From positions 1 to 16,597 of the forward strand of contig DAINCF010000102.1 in the NCBI GenBank assembly GCA_036732565.1: DNA of 16,597 bases, given 5' to 3'. The notes below the pieces were generated by a model. That model searched no databases, was not told the origin of the DNA, and saw nothing but the letters and a program-made list of their open reading frames with translations. Below are positions 8,272 to 14,687 of the stretch, one piece after another. Position 1 is the stretch's first letter. Each line of letters begins with the position of its first letter. The translations under genes and the position numbers were made by a program. Source of the stretch: JAIVJN01 sp036732565. GTDB taxonomy: Bacteria > Acidobacteriota > Vicinamibacteria > Vicinamibacterales > UBA2999.

Positions 8272-9650
8272 GCCTGCAAAGCAATCATCACCGCAAAGCC
8301 TGCGATTGCCGCCAGGTTGCCGAGCAGCGCCGGCGTCCAGATGCCGATGCCTCTGCCATCGGTCGACACGTGGGCAACGAGCATCGTCACCACACCGAAC
8401 ACGATAGCCGCCAGCGCGTGCGCGCTGCCGGCAGACCTGACATACAACCCGCCGACGATCGGCATGAACAGACTGACGCTCAGCAACGCATAGAAGATCG
8501 TCAGGGTCTGCACGACGGACGGTGACACGATGGCGATGGCCGTCGCAATGGCGCCGGCGACGACCGTCGTCACGCGCGCGATTTGCAGCACGCGCCCCTC
8601 GTCCGCCGACGGATCGACGAATCGCTTGTACAGGTCCTGCGAAAGCGTCGTCGTCAGCATCAACAAGGCGGCGTCCGCGGCGCTGAGCTCGGCGGAGAAC
8701 ACCGCGGCAAGCCCCAAGGTGCCGATGGCCAGGGGGAGCCCCTGCGCGAGGATCATCGGGAGCGCGAGATCCGGTCGCTCGAGGTCGCCGAAGCGCACGC
8801 GCGCCACCATGCCGAGCACGACGGGAACGATCGCGTACAGAAAGAGGCCGAGCGCGTTGAGCCCCACGCCGAGACGGACGGCACGTTCGTCACGTGCGCC
8901 AAAGACCTTTTGAAGAATCCCAGGCGAAACGAAGAATCCGGGCGCGAGCAGCGCAAGGTAGATCACGCCCGAGCTGCCACCCGACCAGAAGCTCCAGTAG
9001 TCGGGCGCGGGCGGCGTCAGCGAGGCCACCGCCGACCATCCACCCACCGCCGAGAGCGCGAGCGGCAGGGCGATGGCGAAGCCGGTCATCTTGACGGTGA
9101 GCTGGACCACGTTGACCCACGCCCCGGCCTTGAGGCCGCCCGCCGACGAATAGGCGGTGACGATCGCGCCGCCAATCGTACACCCCAGCCATTTCGGCGC
9201 GTCCGCGACCACGGACAAAATCGTCGACATCGCTATGAGCTGGCTGGCGAGCACGGCAAGCGAGGCGAGCCACAGCGACACCGCGACGAGACCGCGCACG
9301 CTCGCGCTGTACCGAAGCTCGAGGTAGTCGCCGACCGTGCGCAGATCGTGGCGAACCGCCAGGCGCCATATCGCCGGGCCGACCCACATCGCCAGCACGA
9401 CGGATCCGATGGCGGCGCTGCCCACCCACCACCAGGCCGACAGACCATCGTGATAGCCGAGCGCCGTCGCGCCCACGGTGGAGCCGGCACCGATGTTCGC
9501 CGCCAGCAAGGTCGAGAACAGCAAGCCGGGACCGAGTGCGCGACCGGCTACGAAAAAATCGCGCGCGCCACGGACGCGCCGCCCAATCCACAGACCGAGC
9601 GCCATCAGCGCGACGGAATACAGCAGCAGCAATACTAGCGACGTGTTCAC
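8217..9650 (-). CDS. Sodium:solute symporter (SSS/SSF family)
   Basis: This 477-residue inner-membrane transporter of the SSS family has about 13 hydrophobic helices spread over its whole length. Family landmarks are the N-terminal RDFFVAGRALGPGLLFSTLL, then NIGAGSTVGATALGY; the LRTVGDYLELRY segment; and FSAELSAADAALLMLTTTLSQDLYKRF near residue 320, which is the usual conserved block. Such proteins couple Na+ entry to uptake of sugars, carboxylates, amino acids or similar solutes; the substrate here is not readable. The start is GTG at 9650 without its own Shine-Dalgarno sequence. The stop of an upstream 42-codon ORF ends 1 nt before it, so translational coupling is likely. The final 16 residues (rich in G, P, A, K, ending in GPHD) are encoded by the palindromic element at 8196-8271 and look like an acquired tail. 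It is part of a tight minus-strand cluster with SDR and dmlA. Confidence 0.92.
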   Translation of the reverse strand: MNTSLVLLLLYSVALMALGLWIGRRVRGARDFFVAGRALGPGLLFSTLLAANIGAGSTVGATALGYHDGLSAWWWVGSAAIGSVVLAMWVGPAIWRLAVRHDLRTVGDYLELRYSASVRGLVAVSLWLASLAVLASQLIAMSTILSVVADAPKWLGCTIGGAIVTAYSSAGGLKAGAWVNVVQLTVKMTGFAIALPLALSAVGGWSAVASLTPPAPDYWSFWSGGSSGVIYLALLAPGFFVSPGILQKVFGARDERAVRLGVGLNALGLFLYAIVPVVLGMVARVRFGDLERPDLALPMILAQGLPLAIGTLGLAAVFSAELSAADAALLMLTTTLSQDLYKRFVDPSADEGRVLQIARVTTVVAGAIATAIAIVSPSVVQTLTIFYALLSVSLFMPIVGGLYVRSAGSAHALAAIVFGVVTMLVAHVSTDGRGIGIWTPALLGNLAAIAGFAVMIALQAWGPPLGGPGPAKAGPHD

Positions 9651-9651
9651 G

Positions 9652-9710
9652 CTAGCGAGGCTGCGCCTCAGACCCCCAGAAAAGGAGCACTTGAGGCTCC
9701 GCCTCGCTAG
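9652..9710. repeat. Inverted pair of REP-like hairpins upstream of the symporter
   Basis: Two 19-nt arms, 9652-9670 (CTAGCGAGGCTGCGCCTCA) and 9692-9710 (TGAGGCTCCGCCTCGCTAG), are inverted copies with 2 mismatches, separated by 21 nt. Each arm also holds its own small hairpin: GAGGC-TGC-GCCTC (9657-9669) and GAGGC-TCC-GCCTC (9693-9705). The arrangement is like the paired REP units (BIMEs) known from enterobacteria. The left arm ends 1 nt from the symporter GTG, and the whole element lies inside the small ORF 9652-9780. Confidence 0.8.
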
Positions 9711-9780
9711 AAACAGTATCGGCTTGCCCCGCTCCGCGGGACAAGACGTCCTGAAAACTCGTCGAAGAAACCTGATTCAT
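9652..9780 (-). CDS. Predicted 42-residue leader ORF coupled to the symporter
   Basis: An ATG at 9780 is preceded by GGAGG with 7-nt spacing (9788-9792), as good as any ribosome-binding site in this window. The frame stays open for 42 codons, beginning MNQVSSTSFQDVLSR, and ends with TAG at 9652-9654. One nucleotide later comes the GTG start of the symporter (TAG-C-GTG), which has no Shine-Dalgarno of its own. It starts 27 nt after the stop of the P1 hydrolase gene. No transmembrane segment or known domain is visible. Roughly the last half is translation of the REP-like pair at 9652-9710, and a further hairpin (9724-9744) lies in the middle. It may be a true leader peptide, or a coupling device created when REP elements inserted. 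The ORF and its ribosome-binding site are seen directly; its expression is inferred. Confidence 0.45.
   Translation of the reverse strand: MNQVSSTSFQDVLSRGAGQADTVSSEAEPQVLLFWGSEAQPR
9724..9744. repeat. Third hairpin unit upstream of the symporter
   Basis: CTTG-C-CCCGC, loop TCC, then GCGGG-A-CAAG: an inverted repeat with a 5-bp GC core (9728-9732 with 9736-9740), one mismatch and a 4-bp outer stem. Read on the minus strand, its centre is GCGGAGC, the same core as in the right-hand unit of the neighbouring pair at 9692-9710, so it may be a diverged member of the same family. Confidence 0.55.
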
Positions 9781-9787
9781 GGTGTGG

Positions 9788-9792
9788 CCTCC
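9788..9792 (-). promoter_or_regulatory. Shine-Dalgarno of the 42-codon leader ORF
   Basis: GGAGG on the minus strand lies 7 nt upstream of ATG 9780. It is the main reason for calling the small ORF translated. Confidence 0.6.
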
Positions 9793-9807
9793 GACCTTTC
9801 AAGACGT

Positions 9808-10854
9808 CTAGCGTTTGAGATCTCGAGCGGCGGGGAGATCGGGAAGGCCCGTCGCTTCGGTGGCCGCGCGGACAATCGCCCGGGCCATGACGTCGGCCGC
9901 AAGCGCGCCAATCTGCGTGATGTTGACCTCGCCCTCCCATTGGCCGGTCGCGAGCGCGAACACCGTGTCGCCATCGCCTTGCGTGTGCGACGGAAAGATC
10001 GCCCGCGCGAACCCATCGTCGGCCATCAGCGCAAGGCGATTCGCCTGCGCTTTGGTGAGCCTCGCGTTCGTGGCGACGAGGCCGATGGTCGTGTTCTCGC
10101 CCGGACGCGGACGCGCGGCTGTCTGCCCGGTCCGAAGGATGGTGCGCGCATCGGCGAACGTGCCGTCGGGATTGCGCACGCCGGCGACGACCTTGCCGGT
10201 GTCGGGATCGATGATGTCCCCCACGGCGTTGACGGCGACGATCGCGCCGACGCTCAGACCGTTCGGAAGTGTGAGGCTGTAGCTGCCAACGCCCGCCTTC
10301 ATCGAGCGAGCCGGGCCGCCGCTCTTGCCGACCGTCGCTCCCGCCCCGGCGCCCACGGTGCCTTCGCGCACGACAGCCGACGAGGCCGATTCGGCCGCAC
10401 GATAGCCGCAGTCGGCGGTTGGACGAATCTTCGGCTTCCCACCCACGGGCAAGTCGAACAGGATCGCGGCGGGCACGATCGGCACTTTCGCGATGCGCAC
10501 GTCCCATCCGATATCGTGCTCTTCAAGCCACCGGACCGTGCCGCTCGCGGCATCGAGGCCGAACGCGCTGCCACCCGAGAGCACGACGGCGTTGACCTTG
10601 TCGACCAGGTTGGCGGGATCGAGCAAGTCGGTCTCACGCGTGCCCGGCGCGCCGCCACGCTGCGACACGCCGCCCACGGCCCCGTCGCCGTCGACGAGGA
10701 TCACGGTGCAGCCCGTCGGCCGTTCGGTCAGGGTGTGATGGCCGACCTTGATGCCCGCGACGGCGGTCAGCGTCCGATTCTCATCGGTCTGGCCGTCGAT
10801 CTCGGCGACCGATATCATCAATAGAAGGCCAAGCGCTGTGACGGGCACACGCAT
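9808..10854 (-). CDS. P1/S58-family self-cleaving amidohydrolase, NylC/DmpA-like
   Basis: This is a 348-residue N-terminal-nucleophile hydrolase of the DmpA/BapA/NylC family. Members are made as one chain, cut themselves before a Ser or Thr, and use that residue to hydrolyse amide or peptide bonds. Here the block ENTTIGLVATNARL (253-266) matches the NylC cleavage site (Asn/Thr), so Thr255 is the expected nucleophile and Asn254 the residue before the cut. Predicted products are about 254 and 94 residues. LSGGSAFGLDAASG (92-105) and DGDTVFALATG (294-304) are further family blocks. The N-terminus (VTALGLLLMISVA, then EIDGQ) looks like a short signal peptide, suggesting a periplasmic or secreted enzyme. 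ATG 10854 is set by GGAGG 7 nt upstream; the frame is open far upstream, but that part is antisense to the M20 gene. It is the first gene of the minus-strand series. Substrate not known. Confidence 0.9.
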   Translation of the reverse strand: MRVPVTALGLLLMISVAEIDGQTDENRTLTAVAGIKVGHHTLTERPTGCTVILVDGDGAVGGVSQRGGAPGTRETDLLDPANLVDKVNAVVLSGGSAFGLDAASGTVRWLEEHDIGWDVRIAKVPIVPAAILFDLPVGGKPKIRPTADCGYRAAESASSAVVREGTVGAGAGATVGKSGGPARSMKAGVGSYSLTLPNGLSVGAIVAVNAVGDIIDPDTGKVVAGVRNPDGTFADARTILRTGQTAARPRPGENTTIGLVATNARLTKAQANRLALMADDGFARAIFPSHTQGDGDTVFALATGQWEGEVNITQIGALAADVMARAIVRAATEATGLPDLPAARDLKR

Positions 10855-10861
10855 GTTCGGA

Positions 10862-10866
10862 CCTCC
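10862..10866 (-). promoter_or_regulatory. Shine-Dalgarno of the P1 hydrolase
   Basis: GGAGG on the minus strand lies 7 nt before ATG 10854. It fixes the start and rules out the long upstream extension of the frame. Confidence 0.75.
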
Positions 10867-10883
10867 GCAGTCCCGATTAAGCG

Positions 10884-10889
10884 ATGATA
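10884..10889 (-). promoter_or_regulatory. Candidate -10 element of the P1 hydrolase operon
   Basis: TATCAT (minus strand; one mismatch to TATAAT) lies in the 45-bp gap between the divergent P1 and M20 genes. A start about 7 nt downstream would leave a leader of about 22 nt that contains the GGAGG site. No good -35 is seen; it would fall in the M20 coding sequence. Confidence 0.35.
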
Positions 10890-10899
10890 TCCCTTCACG

Positions 10900-12192
10900 A
10901 TGACCGCCGCCGCTTTGATTGACCGCGTGTTGCTCGAAGTGGAGCGCGCCGCGGACGAAGCCGTCGCCTTCACCGCGGAGATGATTCGCATTCCCACGGT
11001 GAATCCCCCGGGCGATTACTACGAGGCGTGCGCGCGGCTGATCGGCAATCAGCTCGCCGCACTGGGGTTCGACATCGAGTACTTCGCCGCCGAAGGTCGA
11101 CCCGAGCACACGACTCGATATCCACGCCTCAACGTCGTCGGCACACGCCACGGCATCAGCACGCGCCCAACCATTCACTTGAATGGACACTTCGACGTCG
11201 TCCCCGCCGGAGAGGGGTGGACGCTCGATCCCTTCGGCGGCGTGGTGCAGGACGGGAAGATCTACGGGCGGGGCGCCTGCGACATGAAGGCTGGCATCGC
11301 GGCGGCCGCGTTCGCCGCGGAGGCGATTCGACGCGCGGGCGTGCCAGTGCCCGGCACCATCGAAGTGAGCGGCACGGTGGACGAGGAGAGCGGCGGCTTC
11401 GCCGGCGTCGCGTGGCTCGCCGAGCACGGACGATTGTCGTCGATGCGCACCGACTACTGCATCATCCCCGAGCCCTTGAACGTCGATCGCGTGTGCATCG
11501 GCCATCGCGGCGTCTACTGGTTCGAGGTGGCGGCGCGCGGGCACATCGCGCATGGCAGCATGCCGTTTCTCGGCGTCAGTGCGATCGACGGTATCGGCCA
11601 CCTGCTGCAAGTCCTGCGCGAGGAGCTGCTGCCGCTGCTCGCCTCACGTCGCACGGCCGTACCGGTCGTCCCTGACGGCGCGCGTCAAGCCACGCTCAAC
11701 GTCAACGGCATCTTCGGCGGACAGCCCGTGGACGGCATCCAGACACCGTGCGTCGCCGACGTCTGCCGCGCGGTGTTCGATCGCCGGTTTCTGCTCGAAG
11801 AGGGCTTCGACGACACGAGGCGCGAGATCGAAACAGTGCTCAATCGCGTACGCGCGCGAATGCCACGTGTGCAGTACACGCTGAGGGACCTGATGATCGT
11901 CCACCCGGTGCGCACACCAGACGATTCGCCGGTGATCGCGGCGATCGAGGCCAGCGTGGATCGCGTGCTTGGCAGAAAGGCCATCCGCGTGGCCAGCCCG
12001 GGCACCTACGATCACAAGCACGTCACGCGCATCGCCGGCGTGCCGCATTGCGTCGCCTACGGTCCCGGCGAGCTCGAGCAAGCCCACCAACCCGATGAGT
12101 ACTGTCGAGTGGAGGACCTGGTCAGCGCCACGAAAGTCCTCGCGCTCGCGATTCTGCAATTGACAGGTGCCGTGGTGTCGCGGCGTACGTAG
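10900..12192 (+). CDS. M20-family metallopeptidase (ArgE/DapE-like deacylase)
   Basis: This is a 430-residue di-zinc amidohydrolase of the M20 family (ArgE/DapE/carboxypeptidase group), which removes acyl groups from amino acids or cleaves dipeptides in the cytoplasm. Metal ligands and catalytic residues are in place: HLNGHFD (His97, Asp99), the bridging Asp128 in RGACDMKAG, the base Glu162 in DEESGG, Glu191 in IIPEPL, and His396 in AHQPDEY. The inserted dimerisation (lid) domain lies at about 205-325, beginning GVYWFEVAARGHIAHGS. No signal peptide is visible. No Shine-Dalgarno precedes ATG 10900, so a leaderless or very short leader is possible. It is divergent from the P1 hydrolase (45 bp apart) and converges with the kinase gene (6 nt between stops). 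The shared control region with an amide hydrolase hints at a linked role in amide or peptide breakdown; this is inference. Confidence 0.92.
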   Translation: MTAAALIDRVLLEVERAADEAVAFTAEMIRIPTVNPPGDYYEACARLIGNQLAALGFDIEYFAAEGRPEHTTRYPRLNVVGTRHGISTRPTIHLNGHFDVVPAGEGWTLDPFGGVVQDGKIYGRGACDMKAGIAAAAFAAEAIRRAGVPVPGTIEVSGTVDEESGGFAGVAWLAEHGRLSSMRTDYCIIPEPLNVDRVCIGHRGVYWFEVAARGHIAHGSMPFLGVSAIDGIGHLLQVLREELLPLLASRRTAVPVVPDGARQATLNVNGIFGGQPVDGIQTPCVADVCRAVFDRRFLLEEGFDDTRREIETVLNRVRARMPRVQYTLRDLMIVHPVRTPDDSPVIAAIEASVDRVLGRKAIRVASPGTYDHKHVTRIAGVPHCVAYGPGELEQAHQPDEYCRVEDLVSATKVLALAILQLTGAVVSRRT

Positions 12193-12198
12193 CAGGCC

Positions 12199-14664
12199 TT
12201 ACCCCGCGATGGGCGAGGCGCTCACGAATTTCGCGAGCGACGGATGATCGCGCACCGTCTCGAAGTCGGGATCGCGCACCAGGCGCCACGCGGTCAGGGC
12301 CGGAAGCGCGGCAAACGAGCGTTCGAGATGGGAGGCCGTGGACTCGGCGTCGCCCTTCACCGCGAACATCGTCGCCATGTAGTAGCGGGTGAAGGGATCG
12401 TCGGCGCCCATCGTCAGCCGATTGTCGAACGCCTGTTTCGCGCGCTGCCCGTGCAGCTGCGCGTCCTGCTTCTGTCCCTTGCGGTAGAACGCCGTCGCGA
12501 GCTTGACGTGCAACTCGATGACCGTGCGGTCGCGCAGCAGGTGATCGCCCGCGGACATGAACTCCAGCTCTCGACGATATTCGGCGATGGCCTGGTCGTA
12601 CTGCCCGGCCAGGTAGTACGCGTAGCCCAGCCGCGAGTGCGCACCCACGACGAGGATCCCTTGTGCGCCCGACATCGCTTGCTCTTGCAGCGCGATGGCC
12701 GCCTTGGCCGCACGCTCCGCGCTCTCCAACGCGCCGCTCATTGCGTAGAGGGAGGCAAGCTGCAAGTAGGCATAGCCGGCCTCAGGATTGAGAGTGACTG
12801 ACTCCTCCAGCTGCTGAATCGCCTCCAGCACCTGCCCGCGTCCCACCCAATAGGCGCGCCCCAGGAACCCGTGCGCCTGCGCGTCGTCGGGTTGCTGGGC
12901 CACAGCTTCCTTCAACGTCGCGATCGCCTCGTCGACGCTGCGCTCCGCCAGCAGCGCCATCCCCAGACGCGTCTTCGCTTCGACGAGCGACGGGTTGATC
13001 TCCAGCGCGCGGCGCAGCAACGCGATCGCCTTGGCGTTGAGCCCTTCGATGCTCAAGAACTGCGCCTTCAAGTTGTAGGCGCCGCCCAGACCCGCGATCG
13101 CTTCGGCGTAGTTCGGATCGATTTCGAGCGCACGCTCGAAGAGCGCGATGGCCCGCTCCAGCGAATCGCGGCTGGCGAGACGCAGGTTGAGCATCCCGCG
13201 CGAGAACGCCTGGTAGGCGTCGACCGACTTCGTCTCGCCCTTCGACGCCTCCATCATCTGTTCCGCTTCGATGCCGAGATTCAAGCCCTGCGCGATCTGT
13301 CGCACGAGGTCGTCCTGCAGCTCGAAGATCTGCTCGATGGTGCCGTCGAGCTTGACCGTATTCACCAGGCGCCCGCTCAAGACCTCGATGACGTACGCGG
13401 TCACCCGCACGCGGGGGCCCATGTGCTGATAGCCGCCGGAGAGGACCCACCACGCGCCGACGCGGCGCCCCAGGTCGATGGCCTGACGCTCGTCCAAGGC
13501 ACGGCCGACGCCACTGAACGTCCGGAGCTGATCGAAGATCTGCTCGCGCGGGATGACGGACACGCCCTCGACGTGCTTCAGGTCCGCCGTCAGCGTCTCG
13601 GCAATGCCCTGCCCGATCCAATCGTCGCCGGCGTCGCCGGTGATATTGGTGAACGACAGGACCGCAATCGATCGCTGGCCCATCCCTTCCAGGGCGGAGC
13701 CCGATCGCGACGTCGGCGGCGGCCGCATCGGCATCGGCGAGGCGGCGTCGGAGAAGTCGATCGGCCCACGCCACGAATGACGATGCGACGAGTCGCCGCC
13801 GTTCGAGAGGCGACGCCGGACGTTGAACAGATCGATGTAGAGCTCGCGCGCGGATTGATACCGATAGTCCGGCACCTTCTCCAGCGACTTGCGGACGATG
13901 GTCTCGAGCTCGGCCGGCACCTCGTAGTTGTAGCGGGCGACGGCGTCGGGCTCGTGATGGAGAATCTTGTCCGCGATTTCGGCGAGGCTGTTCCCCGAAA
14001 ACGGCATCCGCCCCGTGAGCATCTCGTAGACGACGACGCCGAGCGAGAACAGATCGGTGCGGTGATCCACGATCGAGCCGGCCAGCTGCTCGGGTGACAT
14101 GTAGTTCAGCGTCCCCAGCATCGACCCCGGCATCGTCACGTTGGCCATGGTCTGCACTTCGTCGGGCCGCGCGCTGCGGCCGAACTTGGCCAGACCGAAG
14201 TCGAGCACCTTCACGAGGTGCCTCGGCGTCAGGATGAGATTGGAGCTCTTGATGTCGCGATGGACGATGCCATGACCGTGCGCCTCATCCAGCGCGTCCG
14301 CCACTTGCAGGCCGATGTCGAGCGTATCGGAGAGCGAGAGCGGCCCTCGAGCGACGCGGGCCGACAGCAGCTCGCCTTGTACGTATTCCATCGCGATGAA
14401 GAGCGCTTCGTCGTGCTCGAGTAGGTCGTAGGTGACGGCAATGTGCGGTGAGCGCAACAGCGCCGCCGCCTGCGCTTCCCGCACCAGCCGGGCGCGGGCT
14501 TCATCGTCCGCCGTATCGGCCGAAGGGAGGAACTTCAGGGCCACCTGACGGCCGAGACGCGTGTCCTCCGCTAGATAGACTTCGCCCATTCCGCCTGCAC
14601 CGAGGCGGTCAACGACGTGGTAGTGGAGGATGTTGGATCCGACGAGGCCTGTGCGCGGGGCCAT
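12199..14664 (-). CDS. Soluble Ser/Thr protein kinase with TolB-like domain and TPR repeats
   Basis: This 821-residue signalling protein begins with a Hanks-type kinase domain (about 15-285): glycine loop LGAGGMGEVY (21-30), Lys44, Glu63, HRDIKSSN with Asp137, DFG at 155-157, and the SPEQ equivalent of the APE motif at 190-193. All catalytic residues are present, so it should be active. After a proline-rich linker (about 308-320) comes a TolB/FlgO-type domain (about 331-465; RSIAVLSFTNITGDAGDDWI, then GIAETLTADL) like that fused to many adenylate cyclases and kinases. Five or more TPRs follow (about 483-745; e.g. ALEIDPNYAEAIAGLGGAYN). No transmembrane segment is evident, unlike PknB with PASTA domains, so it is probably cytosolic and senses through protein partners. 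The ATG is probably leaderless (see the -10 at 14671-14676). It is divergent from an amino-acid permease 23 nt away. Targets unknown. Confidence 0.93.
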   Translation of the reverse strand: MAPRTGLVGSNILHYHVVDRLGAGGMGEVYLAEDTRLGRQVALKFLPSADTADDEARARLVREAQAAALLRSPHIAVTYDLLEHDEALFIAMEYVQGELLSARVARGPLSLSDTLDIGLQVADALDEAHGHGIVHRDIKSSNLILTPRHLVKVLDFGLAKFGRSARPDEVQTMANVTMPGSMLGTLNYMSPEQLAGSIVDHRTDLFSLGVVVYEMLTGRMPFSGNSLAEIADKILHHEPDAVARYNYEVPAELETIVRKSLEKVPDYRYQSARELYIDLFNVRRRLSNGGDSSHRHSWRGPIDFSDAASPMPMRPPPTSRSGSALEGMGQRSIAVLSFTNITGDAGDDWIGQGIAETLTADLKHVEGVSVIPREQIFDQLRTFSGVGRALDERQAIDLGRRVGAWWVLSGGYQHMGPRVRVTAYVIEVLSGRLVNTVKLDGTIEQIFELQDDLVRQIAQGLNLGIEAEQMMEASKGETKSVDAYQAFSRGMLNLRLASRDSLERAIALFERALEIDPNYAEAIAGLGGAYNLKAQFLSIEGLNAKAIALLRRALEINPSLVEAKTRLGMALLAERSVDEAIATLKEAVAQQPDDAQAHGFLGRAYWVGRGQVLEAIQQLEESVTLNPEAGYAYLQLASLYAMSGALESAERAAKAAIALQEQAMSGAQGILVVGAHSRLGYAYYLAGQYDQAIAEYRRELEFMSAGDHLLRDRTVIELHVKLATAFYRKGQKQDAQLHGQRAKQAFDNRLTMGADDPFTRYYMATMFAVKGDAESTASHLERSFAALPALTAWRLVRDPDFETVRDHPSLAKFVSASPIAG

Positions 14665-14670
14665 CTTTCA

Positions 14671-14676
14671 ATTATA
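14671..14676 (-). promoter_or_regulatory. Candidate -10 (TATAAT) of the kinase gene
   Basis: A perfect TATAAT on the minus strand leaves 6 nt before ATG 14664, so a start 7 nt downstream would fall on the A of the ATG: a leaderless transcript. No recognisable -35 is seen. It overlaps the plus-strand hexamer of the permease. Confidence 0.45.
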
Positions 14677-14678
14677 TT
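14673..14678 (+). promoter_or_regulatory. Candidate -10 (TATATT) of the permease gene
   Basis: TATATT ends 9 nt before ATG 14688, so transcription would begin at or within a few nt of the start codon. It shares four bases with the opposite-strand TATAAT of the kinase. No Shine-Dalgarno is present, which fits a leaderless mRNA. Confidence 0.4.
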
Positions 14679-14687
14679 TCCCGACAC

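Noticed and set aside
8583..9638. 351-codon plus-strand open frame over the symporter gene
   Set aside because: It is antisense to a clear SSS transporter. The translation is Arg/His/Gln-rich and low in hydrophobic residues, as expected for a shadow frame in high-GC DNA.
10855..11610. Upstream extension of the P1 hydrolase frame (to 600 codons)
   Set aside because: The extra part is antisense to the M20 gene. The ATG at 10854 has GGAGG at ideal spacing followed by a signal-like N-terminus.
12871..14097. 408-codon plus-strand open frame over the kinase gene
   Set aside because: It is antisense to well-conserved kinase, TolB-like and TPR codons, has no domain of its own, and its composition is typical of a shadow frame.
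14448..14687. Upstream extension of the permease frame (to 526 codons)
   Set aside because: It is antisense to the kinase N-terminus and rich in Pro/Gly/Arg. The APC first helix begins right after ATG 14688.
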